From IMG/VR virus record IMGVR_UViG_3300044640_000846, positions 1 through 31,703 of that record: a stretch of DNA of 31,703 nt. One strand, given 5' to 3'. Made by a program: the position numbers and the translations under genes. Under the pieces are notes generated by a model. That model saw nothing but the letters and a program-made list of their open reading frames with translations. It searched no databases and was not told the DNA's origin. Every line of letters starts with the position of its first letter. Position 1 is the first letter of the stretch. This DNA comes from a virus. Of the stretch, positions 1 to 6,470 are shown one piece after another.

Positions 1-113
1 GCATTCCATCCGAATGAGTTACGATTGGCTGGGTAAATCTCCTGTGTTGTTGGGTTAGCCCATACGGTAACTTTTACCGTGTTTTTTTTGCTGATTTCAA
101 ATTGAGTTGTCAT
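1..113 (-). CDS. Hypothetical early protein, partial (runs off left edge)
   Basis: Leftward reading frame starting at ATG 113..111 and still open at the window edge, giving 37 residues that begin MTTQFEISKKNTVKVTVWAN. I do not recognise it. The start is supported by the upstream stretch AAAAACGACAAAAA, which resembles the sequence just before the starts at 392 and 1128. It lies about 70 nt downstream of the 69-residue gene and no TAnnTTTG element separates them, so it is probably co-transcribed with it. Because most of the protein is missing, no function can be offered. Confidence 0.6.
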   Translation of the reverse strand, partial: MTTQFEISKKNTVKVTVWANPTTQEIYPANRNSFGWN

Positions 114-182
114 TTTTTGTCGTTTTTGAATGGTTTGAATTTATTTTTGTGCGTGTACGATGCGACCCCGGTTATTTTGAAA

Positions 183-392
183 TTAATATTCGTTAATATA
201 TTCTAAAATATCCTCCCTTGTAACATACGCACCGCCAAAAGATGGTTCTGCGTCAAAAAATGTCAATTTACCGCTAAGGTCGTGAGCAATAAATCCGGCA
301 GTTCTTTTGTAAAAATCCATTTTACAAAGAATATCTTTTAAATCCTGCAATGTTACTTTGTTTGTTTCTTCTGTTTGTGTTGCTGTGTTCAT
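183..392 (-). CDS. Hypothetical small acidic early protein
   Basis: Complete 69-residue leftward ORF beginning MNTATQTEETNKVTLQDLKD and ending in an acidic, aromatic tail (EDILEYINEY). No signal peptide, membrane segment or cysteine pair is visible, so it is probably a soluble cytoplasmic protein. Function unknown. It has its own promoter (TATCTTTG at 416-423, minus strand) and an A-rich initiation region AAAAAAACGAC directly before the ATG, so it can be expressed independently of the genes upstream. It is probably one of the small host-takeover or accessory genes common in phage early regions, but that is inference from position only. Confidence 0.7.
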   Translation of the reverse strand: MNTATQTEETNKVTLQDLKDILCKMDFYKRTAGFIAHDLSGKLTFFDAEPSFGGAYVTREDILEYINEY

Positions 393-499
393 GTCGTTTT
401 TTTAAATTGTTGATACAAAGATATAGCAAGTTTCAACAAAGTCAATACTTTTTTTGCATTATTTTTATAACTCGCTGAAAATCAAACTGCCTATTTTTA
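390..499 (-). repeat. Duplicated intergenic promoter cassette, copy A
   Basis: Read leftward, this block starts with an 18-bp sequence TAAAAATAGGCAGTTTGA (482-499) that includes the stop codon of the gene before it. It continues through a GAGTTAnAAAAA stretch and a TAnnTTTG promoter followed by TATCA, and ends in TTTAAAAA-nn-CGACA before the ATG. The same order of conserved patches occurs at 1126-1245, with divergent filler between them, so the two blocks look like an old duplication. Confidence 0.6.
416..423 (-). promoter_or_regulatory. Bacteroidota-type promoter (TAnnTTTG), copy A
   Basis: On the minus strand the sequence reads TATCTTTG, a match to the Bacteroidota -7 consensus TAnnTTTG. 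A TTGACTT lies about 17 nt upstream as a possible -33 region. The ATG at 392 is about 24 nt downstream. The element sits in an intergenic block that is related to the block upstream of 1128. Confidence 0.65.
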
Positions 500-655
500 T
501 ACAAGCCATTCAGAAAGTTTAGATTTGACCATTTTTTTCAATTCTTCCACCTTCGATTCGGGGCAACGGAATGCGATTGTTTTTGTCGATTCGGAGTATT
601 TTCGTTTCGCACCTGAGCCGATTCGAGTGCCTCCATGTGTTGGTTTAATTTCAAT
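497..655 (-). CDS. Small basic protein, probable ribbon-helix-helix type DNA binder, atypical start
   Basis: The leftward frame encodes a 52-residue basic protein with the order GGTRIGSGAKRKYSESTKTI, then AFRCPESKVEELKKMVKSKL and a short tail ending SEWLV. A glycine/basic N-terminus, a short strand (TIAFRCP) and a helix (SKVEELKKMV) is the pattern of small ribbon-helix-helix regulators seen in many Bacteroidota phages and plasmids; I assign this from resemblance only. No ATG, GTG or TTG is available in frame. The only plausible start is ATT at 655..653, overlapping the TGA of the gene before it. It could use this rare start, be translated by coupling, or be the remnant of a longer gene. Its stop codon lies within the duplicated 18-mer. 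Confidence 0.5.
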   Translation of the reverse strand: MEIKPTHGGTRIGSGAKRKYSESTKTIAFRCPESKVEELKKMVKSKLSEWLV

Positions 656-878
656 CCTTGTAGTCACAACCGCAATAATAACCAGTTACACCATACATAT
701 CACTATCTATATCACGCCAACCAGCATCGGTCATATTTTTTAGCGTATCATCTTGTGTATCACCTACAATTGTTTCTTCATTTCTACACATACAGCATTC
801 TAAGGCAATGTAATATCCTTTTTGAACCAACGCTTTGTTTAATTTATGCGTATCCGAGATTGAATGTATTTTTTCCAT
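651..878 (-). CDS. Hypothetical protein with cysteine pairs
   Basis: Complete 75-residue leftward ORF (MEKIHSISDTHKLNKALVQK...). It carries a CCMC cluster near residues 28-31 and a CGC near the C-terminus, spaced about 40 residues apart, so it could bind a metal as a small zinc-ribbon-like fold. This is inferred from the cysteines alone. The start lies 1 nt after the stop of the 82-residue gene, and its own stop overlaps the ATT of the ribbon-helix-helix-like gene, so the three are almost certainly one translation-coupled operon fed by the promoter at 1151-1158. Confidence 0.65.
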   Translation of the reverse strand: MEKIHSISDTHKLNKALVQKGYYIALECCMCRNEETIVGDTQDDTLKNMTDAGWRDIDSDMYGVTGYYCGCDYKD

Positions 879-879
879 G

Positions 880-1128
880 TTATCTTATTCCAAATGGTCT
901 TAATGCTTGTTCAAAAATCGGATGCAGGTTAGAAGCGGAGGCTTTCGCCTCCATTTTCTTTTTCTTGTCTAAGAACTTTGCCCAAAGTTTCAAGAGTGTT
1001 TTATTGTTTTCTCCGAACTCTGCATCAAGTTTTCTAAGTTCGTCCATTGCATATTCAAGGTCTGCGATGTCTGTGCAGTTACTTACTTTTAAGTAGGCGT
1101 TGCTGTTGATTTTTTCTGTAAGTGTCAT
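880..1128 (-). CDS. Hypothetical helical early protein
   Basis: Complete 82-residue leftward ORF (MTLTEKINSNAYLKVSNCTD...). The sequence is strongly helix-forming, with a charged stretch (KFLDKKKKMEAKA) near residues 52-64, and has no membrane or secretion signal. Function unknown. It is the first gene behind the promoter at 1151-1158 and has the initiation region TTTAAAAACGACAAA directly before its ATG, shared with the starts at 392 and 113. Confidence 0.65.
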   Translation of the reverse strand: MTLTEKINSNAYLKVSNCTDIADLEYAMDELRKLDAEFGENNKTLLKLWAKFLDKKKKMEAKASASNLHPIFEQALRPFGIR

Positions 1129-1245
1129 TTTGTCGTTTTTAAATCTGATACAAATCTACAACGGTTTTTTTGATTCCGCAAACTATTTCATTCTATTTGT
1201 TAAACTTTTTTTGTAACTCATTGATTTTCAAACTGCCTATTTTTA
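1126..1245 (-). repeat. Duplicated intergenic promoter cassette, copy B
   Basis: Second copy of the block described at 390-499. It begins with the identical 18-mer TAAAAATAGGCAGTTTGA (1228-1245), again including the stop codon of the preceding gene, followed by TCAATGAGTTACAAAAA, a TAnnTTTG promoter followed by TATCA, and TTTAAAAACGACA before the ATG. Spacing between the conserved patches differs by a few bases from copy A. Confidence 0.6.
1151..1158 (-). promoter_or_regulatory. Bacteroidota-type promoter (TAnnTTTG), copy B
   Basis: Minus strand reads TAGATTTG, matching TAnnTTTG, with a TTTG about 20 nt further upstream as a candidate -33 element. The ATG at 1128 is about 22 nt downstream. 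It would drive the operon at 1128-497. Confidence 0.65.
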
Positions 1246-1488
1246 CTTCCAGCACGAAAAAATCCAACTTGAACACTCCTGATTCAAAAACTCATACACC
1301 GCAACCGACCCGACTACATGCGTATTATTCGTGCTAATCGACATCATTTGCACCTTGAACACCTCACCCGGCTCTCGTTCGATTATCGCAACCGGCAGCC
1401 CGTTAAGGCTTACCGATGTGCGATTCGATTCTGGATGACGCTGGTAGGTCAAGTTTAGATTTGCGATAACAGCGTTTTCCTGCGACAT
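1243..1488 (-). CDS. Hypothetical protein following the DUF3127 gene
   Basis: Leftward ORF of 81 residues from ATG 1488 (MSQENAVIANLNLTYQRHPE...). An in-frame ATG at 1518 would overlap the preceding gene by 26 nt; I prefer 1488 because it lies 4 nt after that gene's stop. The middle is beta-rich and ends with FLNQECSSWIFSCWK, so the C-terminus is cysteine- and tryptophan-rich. No family recognised. Translational coupling to the DUF3127 gene suggests a role linked to DNA replication or recombination, but nothing in the protein shows it. Confidence 0.55.
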   Translation of the reverse strand: MSQENAVIANLNLTYQRHPESNRTSVSLNGLPVAIIEREPGEVFKVQMMSISTNNTHVVGSVAVYEFLNQECSSWIFSCWK

Positions 1489-1492
1489 AATA

Positions 1493-1828
1493 TCAAAAAG
1501 GAAGCGGATTTGATTCATCCTGATTTGATTGAACTGGTGCTGGCTGGCTTACATTCGCCTTAACTTTAACCGTTACCCTCCAGACCGAAATAGTATTGAA
1601 TACCTTATCGTTGTATTCTCTTCCGTTCAGGTTCGCTTCGATTTCGACAATATCACCATCATTAATACCATCTGCAAGCCCTACCTTCTTTCCTTCGCAT
1701 ACTGCCTCAATCAACTGCGGATACTTACTATCCTGCTCGGTTTCAATCCAGATTCTTCTTTTCTGGAATCCATTTGCCCCAACCGATTCGATTGGATGCA
1801 CTTTCTTAACTTGTCCTGTTATTTGCAT
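1493..1828 (-). CDS. DUF3127 OB-fold protein, probable phage single-stranded DNA-binding protein
   Basis: The 111-residue product matches the DUF3127 pattern of Bacteroidota: MQITGQVKKVHPIES at the N-terminus, KRRIWIETEQDSKYPQ in the first strands, a GDIVEIEANLNGRE segment and VFNTISVWRVT. The family is predicted to form an OB fold. The C-terminus is a flexible Pro/Gln/Ser linker ending DESNPLPF, which resembles the acidic -PF tip by which bacterial SSB recruits partner proteins. I therefore infer that it coats single-stranded DNA during phage replication and recombination. Its neighbours fit: exonuclease, helicase and initiator genes lie upstream in the same leftward operon. ATG at 1828 follows the upstream stop by about 11 nt. 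Confidence 0.75.
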   Translation of the reverse strand: MQITGQVKKVHPIESVGANGFQKRRIWIETEQDSKYPQLIEAVCEGKKVGLADGINDGDIVEIEANLNGREYNDKVFNTISVWRVTVKVKANVSQPAPVQSNQDESNPLPF

Positions 1829-1839
1829 GATTTAAAATG

Positions 1840-2655
1840 TTACTTGGTTTGTGTTTGTGGGAATTTATGTAAAATAGGGTCGTAAGAAAGTGTCTTCAAA
1901 GTTTCGCCTTTTACGAAACAATTCCATGTCTTAATTATCAAAGCCATTTTTACGGTTGGATTTATTTTTCTTACAGACATCCTATCCTGCATTAATCTAT
2001 TCCTCAAAAGTGAAATAGTATTATTTGTAATATCCATTCCAGTTGTCAACTGCTTCATAAAAGATTCAGCATTTTCAGAATTGATTTTATAAAAATGAGC
2101 GTAAAAACCGCCAATAAAAGAAGGTGCTAATATCTTTGCAAATGTCTGATACATTTGATGAGATTGCTTTGCTATATTTTGCCAAAAATCCTCATCACGA
2201 TAATATTGCTCAATCAACATTGCATTTGTTGATTTTTGATTTACACCAACTTTTGCCTTCTTGCCTTCTTCAAGAAGATTATACATTGCAATTATTGAAG
2301 GAATGGTATTGCCATGCTTAATTTCTGAAATCTTAAAAGCATCGGAGGCATTTCGTGAACTTCCAGTATCAATTACATCAAATACTGAATCTTCAATACC
2401 GGATATAATAAGCATTACAATTGCTTTATTTGCCTGTATAATGGCGTGAAGTCTGTGTTGCCCATCAAGTATTAATCCTGTTTCGGATATTTTAATTGAT
2501 TCACCTGTATGTTCTTTCCATCGTCCATTAACAATGTCATTGGCATACATATCAACTCGTCTGCTTTTGACAAGTCTGTTTTTAACATTTGCCTCAAGCA
2601 ATTGTTTTGCTCGTGTCGGAGTAATTAACTCCTCTTTGTAAATTAATTTTCCCAT
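1840..2655 (-). CDS. DGQHR-motif protein of the ParB/sulfiredoxin-like group
   Basis: 271-residue protein. The N-terminal half has the layout of ParB-N/sulfiredoxin-like domains: ITPTRAKQLLEANVKNR, a segment IVNGRWKEHTGESIKIS, and the signature LILDGQHRLHAI near residues 62-73, followed by hydrophobic strands (VMLIISGIEDSVFDVIDTG). The DGQHR motif is also known from Dnd-type and related DNA-modification proteins, so nucleotide or DNA chemistry is possible, but the catalytic activity is not established for phage members. The C-terminal half is helical with no recognised domain. It sits between the YqaJ exonuclease and the SSB-like gene, so a role in DNA metabolism is likely. Start ATG at 2655 follows the exonuclease stop by 13 nt. 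Confidence 0.6.
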   Translation of the reverse strand: MGKLIYKEELITPTRAKQLLEANVKNRLVKSRRVDMYANDIVNGRWKEHTGESIKISETGLILDGQHRLHAIIQANKAIVMLIISGIEDSVFDVIDTGSSRNASDAFKISEIKHGNTIPSIIAMYNLLEEGKKAKVGVNQKSTNAMLIEQYYRDEDFWQNIAKQSHQMYQTFAKILAPSFIGGFYAHFYKINSENAESFMKQLTTGMDITNNTISLLRNRLMQDRMSVRKINPTVKMALIIKTWNCFVKGETLKTLSYDPILHKFPQTQTK

Positions 2656-2668
2656 TTTTTTATACGGA

Positions 2669-3289
2669 TTAAAATGTTACTTGGTTAAAATACTTTTCAA
2701 ATTTAGCCCAAAATTTGACTACCTCAGCCTCGAGAGTGTTGAGTTCGTCGATTATATCGTTCCGCTCAATTCGATGGATGTACAAAGGTCTGGGTGTAAA
2801 GCGAGGGTCATACGAAACGAAATCAAGCCATTGCAATTTTTCATTTACAAGGAAGTATTGATACACTTGATACTTGTGGTCGTTCGGCAAGCCTCCCATG
2901 CGGATAGTCCTGATGTGCGTCTTTGTCGAAGGACATTTGACTTCAATACCACCTGTCCTGTCTGGCGTTAATCTATCCGGTGACATTGCAAGATATTCGA
3001 GTGTGTCATGCGTGCAGAATCCGACCTGCTCTAATTCGTGTCCAGTCTGCTTGGTGTAAATTTCAGACGCCTCACTCTCATGGTCTGTCCCCCATTGCAT
3101 CGCCTCGGACACGAATCCATCGACTTCATCCCAAACTGCCATATCTGGACATACTCGTTCATAAATAAGTTCGTCAACTACTTTCAGGTTGTCCGACTTC
3201 ATGATTCCAGCGACACGACTGCTGGTAATTTTTCCGATACGCAACTTATGCCAATCGGGCGTGCCTTGTTCAACTTTGTGCTCTATCAT
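2669..3289 (-). CDS. YqaJ-family (lambda exonuclease-like) recombination nuclease
   Basis: 206-residue protein of the PD-(D/E)XK YqaJ/lambda exo family, which degrades one strand of duplex DNA 5'-3' to give 3' overhangs for annealing. Visible hallmarks: GTPDWHKLRIGKITSS at residues 9-24 with the conserved W and R, WGTDHESEASEIY at 66-78 with conserved acidic residues, SPDRL with D105, and GGIEVKCP giving E116-x-K118 of the active site; a tyrosine-rich YQVYQYFLV helix follows. The length is normal for the family. The gene is 4 nt from the 164-residue gene upstream. No recognisable RecT, Erf or Sak annealase is adjacent, so its partner is unclear; the 164-residue protein and DUF3127 are the candidates. 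Confidence 0.85.
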   Translation of the reverse strand: MIEHKVEQGTPDWHKLRIGKITSSRVAGIMKSDNLKVVDELIYERVCPDMAVWDEVDGFVSEAMQWGTDHESEASEIYTKQTGHELEQVGFCTHDTLEYLAMSPDRLTPDRTGGIEVKCPSTKTHIRTIRMGGLPNDHKYQVYQYFLVNEKLQWLDFVSYDPRFTPRPLYIHRIERNDIIDELNTLEAEVVKFWAKFEKYFNQVTF

Positions 3290-3292
3290 AAA

Positions 3293-3787
3293 TTATTTGG
3301 TTAATTCGGTTTTCCTTAAATCCTTCGTACTCAAACAAGCCGTTTGACCTTCGCTATCAAGACCCTTCCAAAGCGTCTGCAATGTCGCTAAGTCCGGTGC
3401 GTTCCGGATTGCCTCGATAGTTGCAGTGTAATCCTGTGCTGGCTTTATACTTACCTTCTCGTTCCGTACCCGTAACGCATCCGTTACATCCCCAAACGCC
3501 TTGACCTTGTCTACTCCAATCTTTACTTGTTGTCCTGCCCACTTTTCAATCGCAGGTGTACCGAGCAATCTGGTTATCGTCTTGCAGTTGGTCTTGTTCA
3601 GAATAATCGGCTTCGTTTCTTTCGTAGTTGCAACGATGCAGTCCGACTTCTTTCCATCCGCACCCGGTACGGCTTTCTTCTCAACCGTAACGAGCGTTAC
3701 GATAATTTCCCGATACTGATTGTCCGATTCGAATAGGTCGTGACTTCCAAAGTAGTCAGGATTTGTTAACTGTTTCCAATGTGTCAT
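3293..3787 (-). CDS. Conserved phage protein next to YqaJ; possible recombination partner
   Basis: 164-residue protein starting MTHWKQLTNPDYFGSHDLF. The N-terminal 115 residues look like a compact beta-rich domain (REIIVTLVTVEKKAV, KPIILNKTNCKTITRLLG, GQQVKIGVDKVKAFGDV), followed by a helical tail (ATIEAIRNAPDLATLQTLWK). I have a general memory of this type of protein beside YqaJ exonucleases in other phages, but I cannot name a characterised family. Position between DnaB and the exonuclease, with 4 nt to the latter, suggests it binds single-stranded DNA or assists the exonuclease. That is inference from context. It is preceded by ATAAAAAACGAAAAC, an A-rich initiation region like those of the other early genes. 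Confidence 0.6.
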   Translation of the reverse strand: MTHWKQLTNPDYFGSHDLFESDNQYREIIVTLVTVEKKAVPGADGKKSDCIVATTKETKPIILNKTNCKTITRLLGTPAIEKWAGQQVKIGVDKVKAFGDVTDALRVRNEKVSIKPAQDYTATIEAIRNAPDLATLQTLWKGLDSEGQTACLSTKDLRKTELTK

Positions 3788-3811
3788 AGTGTTTTCGTTT
3801 TTTATAAAAAG

Positions 3812-5305
3812 TTAAAATGGTGCTGATTCATCTGTTTTAACGGAAAATATGTCCGAAGGTTTCAATATTTGCAAAATATTTTTTTCCGGTGCTGGCTGTG
3901 CCTGATGCGAATACATGACATACGGGGCAAATCGGGTGTAAGCCTTTTCAAACTTGGTCATTATAGCCCCGATACGCCCGTTCCGGTGCTTGCTTACATG
4001 AATCTCAGCCATATCGGTTGAGTTTGTAAATCCATCCGACATAAGTTCCTCTTTGTAGTATTCCGGTCTGTGCGGAAATATCACAATATCCGCATCCTGC
4101 TCGATTGCACCGGATTCCCTCAAATCGGATAAGTTCGGAATTGAATTACCCTTACCACGACTTTCGACTGCTCGGTTCAACTGAGATAAGACCATCACAG
4201 GTATATTACATTCCTTTGCAATGGCTTTCAAATTTCGGCTTATCGTACTGATTTCCTGCTCTCGGTTTCCGCTAAAATTACTGCCTGCTGTCATGAGTTG
4301 AAGGTAGTCAATCATGACTATTTTAATCCCAAATTCATGCACCATACGCCTGACTTTTGCCCTGAGTTCAAATACTGATACCTGCGGAGAATCATCTATG
4401 TAAATGGGTAAATCTTTTATACTCAGGGCTGATTCCTGAAACCTATCAAACTCGGATTGAGTGATATTGCCAGACCTTATCTTCTCTCCTTCAACACCTG
4501 ATTCCATTGATTCAAGCCTGAAAGTCAATTCCGATGCACCCATTTCCAAACTGAAAAAAGCAACAGGGAAACCGGATTTTGCGGAACTAACCGCAAAGTA
4601 CAAAGCGAGTGCAGTCTTACCCATACCCGGTCTCGCACCCACCACGATAAGATTTTGATTCTGCCAGCCTGAGAGTAAATTATTCAACTGATGAAACCCC
4701 GTATCAATCCCAGTTAGTCCGGTCTGGCAATTCATTCTCCGCCTCAACTCATCAATATTCGAGTAGGTCAGATTCAGGATGGAAACGGCTTGTTTTTTAT
4801 ACAGCGATTCCATCACCCGAAATACTTCCCCCTGCTGGTAATCCATCGTATCGAAGGCGTCATTAACAGGGTCATAAGCCATTGTAATCGTCTTATGGCT
4901 AATCCGTATCAACTCCCTTTGAATGTAGCACTCATGGATTAATTTACCGTTGTATTCAAAATTGATTTCGCCACTAAACTTCTGCCCGATTTCAATCAAG
5001 CGAATCATTCCCCCGGCTATTTCCAACTTCTCCAATTTTTTCAACTGCGAAATGACCGAAATCGTATCGACAGATTGACCGGATTGAAAAACATCGAAGC
5101 AAGCCTGAAAAATGGCAGAATTAGCCTCACTGTAAAACCAATCTGGCTGAACTGATGCAATTACACCGCTTACTGAGTTACGGTCATACAGAAGGCTGTA
5201 AAGTACCGATTCCTCCGCATCAGTGTTAAACGGTGGTAATTTGCCCTGAAATGCCGATTCGGTCAGGGGCTTAATTTCCTCTTTGTATTTTTTTCTATTG
5301 CTCAA
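3812..5305 (-). CDS. dnaB: Replicative DNA helicase, DnaB family
   Basis: 497-residue hexameric helicase that unwinds the replication fork 5'-3'. The N-terminal domain (LPPFNTDAEESVLYSLLYDR, residues 23-42) is followed by the RecA-like C-terminal domain with Walker A GARPGMGKT (223-231), FSLEM (251-255), Walker B IVMIDYLQL (329-337), SQLNRAVESR (374-383) and the SDLRESGAIEQDAD segment. All expected motifs are intact and the size is normal. The start is TTG at 5305..5303, overlapping the end of the initiator gene by 11 nt. It is supported by GGGAGG about 8 nt upstream, one of the few Shine-Dalgarno-like sites in the window, and by the need to include the LPPFN motif. It is presumably loaded at the origin by the initiator encoded just upstream. 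Confidence 0.93.
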   Translation of the reverse strand: MSNRKKYKEEIKPLTESAFQGKLPPFNTDAEESVLYSLLYDRNSVSGVIASVQPDWFYSEANSAIFQACFDVFQSGQSVDTISVISQLKKLEKLEIAGGMIRLIEIGQKFSGEINFEYNGKLIHECYIQRELIRISHKTITMAYDPVNDAFDTMDYQQGEVFRVMESLYKKQAVSILNLTYSNIDELRRRMNCQTGLTGIDTGFHQLNNLLSGWQNQNLIVVGARPGMGKTALALYFAVSSAKSGFPVAFFSLEMGASELTFRLESMESGVEGEKIRSGNITQSEFDRFQESALSIKDLPIYIDDSPQVSVFELRAKVRRMVHEFGIKIVMIDYLQLMTAGSNFSGNREQEISTISRNLKAIAKECNIPVMVLSQLNRAVESRGKGNSIPNLSDLRESGAIEQDADIVIFPHRPEYYKEELMSDGFTNSTDMAEIHVSKHRNGRIGAIMTKFEKAYTRFAPYVMYSHQAQPAPEKNILQILKPSDIFSVKTDESAPF

Positions 5306-6131
5306 AACTTATTCCTCCCATGTTTTTTTGAATTTCTGCTTTCATTGCTTCTTGTTTACGGATTTTGTCAACCGCAGGGCTTTGGCGGGCTTGTAATACT
5401 TTAACCGCCCTTTCATATGCCCATCCAGTAATTAATCCCCTGTAATCGCTTTTATTAGCCTGAACGCCTTTTGCATGGTTTTGTTTCCAACTATCGTAAA
5501 TCAAAATCATTTCATTGACTATTTGCTTATGGTTGTACCTTTCAAGTAGTTTTTTGTATTCCTTTTCAGTCAGGTATGTATATTCACAATCAATGGCAAG
5601 TAGAGGTTTTTTCCCCTCAGCCAGTCTTTGTTGAATAAACTCTTCGTCATTCAGTTTAATCTTTGCAGGTTTAATCTTTGCAGGTAAACTTTGTTGGCTG
5701 TCAACTTTGTTAACCGGTAAACTTTGTTTACCCAATAAGACAATACTATTACTATCTATATTACTAATACTTTCTTCTAATATATTATTGGGTAAACTTT
5801 GTTTACCCCTAACGGAAACTTTGTTAACCGGTAAACTTAGTTGACCGGTAAACTTAGTTAACCCCTCTGAATTAACTTTTAACCAGCCTTGTTCATTCTT
5901 AATCAGTAAGTTACGCTCAATAAGCCTCTGAATCGCTTTTAATAAACCGACCTTGCTCATTCCGAACTCATCTGCAAGCCTTAATTTGCCTACATAGCAC
6001 CATCTAGAACCGTTTTCGTCGTACTCGCTAAAGTATCTAATCCTTTCGAGTAATCCAGCCTCGACGAAGGAAACATTGAGTTCCTTCATCAAAGCCAGAT
6101 TGACCATTACGAATGATTTAGATTCTATCAT
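5295..6131 (-). CDS. Winged-helix replication initiator-like protein with intragenic iterons
   Basis: 278-residue protein. Residues 1-95 form a winged helix-turn-helix-like domain (FVEAGLLERIRYFSEYDENG, VGKLRLADEFGMSKVGLLKA, IQRLIERNLLIKNEQGWLKV). The middle (about 90-155) is a low-complexity linker with repeats of GKQSLPVNKV. The C-terminal part (YLTEKEYKKLLERYNHKQIV to GLITGWAYERAVKVL) resembles the C-terminal domain of phage replisome organisers that recruit helicase. Directly upstream of dnaB with an 11-nt overlap, it fits the lambda O-like role of binding the origin and loading the helicase. The linker repeats exist because the DNA beneath them is an iteron array (5655-5863), just as the lambda origin lies inside gene O. 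Assignment as initiator rests on fold resemblance, context and iterons together. Confidence 0.75.
   Translation of the reverse strand: MIESKSFVMVNLALMKELNVSFVEAGLLERIRYFSEYDENGSRWCYVGKLRLADEFGMSKVGLLKAIQRLIERNLLIKNEQGWLKVNSEGLTKFTGQLSLPVNKVSVRGKQSLPNNILEESISNIDSNSIVLLGKQSLPVNKVDSQQSLPAKIKPAKIKLNDEEFIQQRLAEGKKPLLAIDCEYTYLTEKEYKKLLERYNHKQIVNEMILIYDSWKQNHAKGVQANKSDYRGLITGWAYERAVKVLQARQSPAVDKIRKQEAMKAEIQKNMGGISFEQ
5655..5863. other. Putative replication origin: iteron array around an AT-rich core
   Basis: Seven related units of about 17 bp, consensus GGTAAACTTTGTTTACC, occur at 5683-5698, 5700-5715, 5716-5732, 5791-5807, 5814-5829, 5830-5846 and 5847-5863. Each unit is itself a hyphenated palindrome (GGTAAAC/GTTTACC arms). 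Between the third and fourth lies an AT-rich segment (5734-5789), and the flanking arms GTTTACCCAATAA (5727-5739) and TTATTGGGTAAAC (5784-5796) form a perfect 13-bp inverted repeat around it. Two tandem 15-bp repeats TTTAATCTTTGCAGG lie at 5655-5684. Iterons plus an AT-rich unwinding region inside an initiator gene is the known layout of lambdoid origins; function here is inferred. Confidence 0.75.
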
Positions 6132-6409
6132 AAAAATAAAGTTTCACGCATTAAGTGATATGACTTTCTTTCAGATGAATCAAGAACAATATTTTCATTA
6201 CTCAACCTACCTAATAATTCATACAACAAAGCCTCGTTTTCTTTATTTTCTACCATAGAAACCTTAAGGGTTGAATAATTATAATCCAAATCCTGATATT
6301 CATACAAACAAAGAATATCCTGAGTTTCACGACCTTTACCAAACTCTTTTACGAGTTTGTCGCATTTTGATTGAACTTCTGTTCTTAATTCATTGGCAAA
6401 ATCTTCCAT
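6128..6409 (-). CDS. Hypothetical acidic early protein, first gene of the replication operon
   Basis: 93-residue protein (MEDFANELRTEVQSKCDKLV...), mostly helical and acidic, with no recognised motif. Its stop overlaps the start of the initiator gene by 4 nt (ATGA), so translation is coupled. It is the first coding sequence behind the promoter at 6551-6558 and the terminator-like hairpin at 6421-6470; its ATG is about 12 nt past the T-run. Expression of this gene, and with it the initiator and helicase, would therefore depend on read-through of that hairpin. Function unknown. Confidence 0.65.
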   Translation of the reverse strand: MEDFANELRTEVQSKCDKLVKEFGKGRETQDILCLYEYQDLDYNYSTLKVSMVENKENEALLYELLGRLSNENIVLDSSERKSYHLMRETLFL

Positions 6410-6420
6410 AACTTACTTTA

Positions 6421-6470
6421 AATTAAAAACCCCCGAAATAATGTGGTGGCAGTCACATTATTCCAAGGGG
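6421..6470 (-). terminator. Intrinsic terminator-like hairpin with T-run
   Basis: Reading leftward: CCCC, an internal loop, a 9-bp stem AATAATGTG/CACATTATT around an 8-nt loop, GGGGG and then TTTTT. On the plus strand no T-run follows, so it acts leftward only. It lies inside the leader of the replication operon rather than at an operon end. Confidence 0.7.

Noticed and set aside
635-1096. Rightward 153-codon open frame over the small early genes
   Set aside because: It lies opposite three leftward ORFs with better composition and coupling, reads as Phe/Tyr/Ser-rich shadow sequence, and has no promoter or start context.
1529-1885. Rightward 118-codon open frame
   Set aside because: Antisense shadow of the DUF3127 gene, whose family match fixes the coding strand.
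5655-5863. CRISPR-like repeat array
   Set aside because: Units are contiguous or nearly so with no unique spacers of constant length, are palindromic 17-mers within a coding gene, and no cas genes are present; iterons explain them better.
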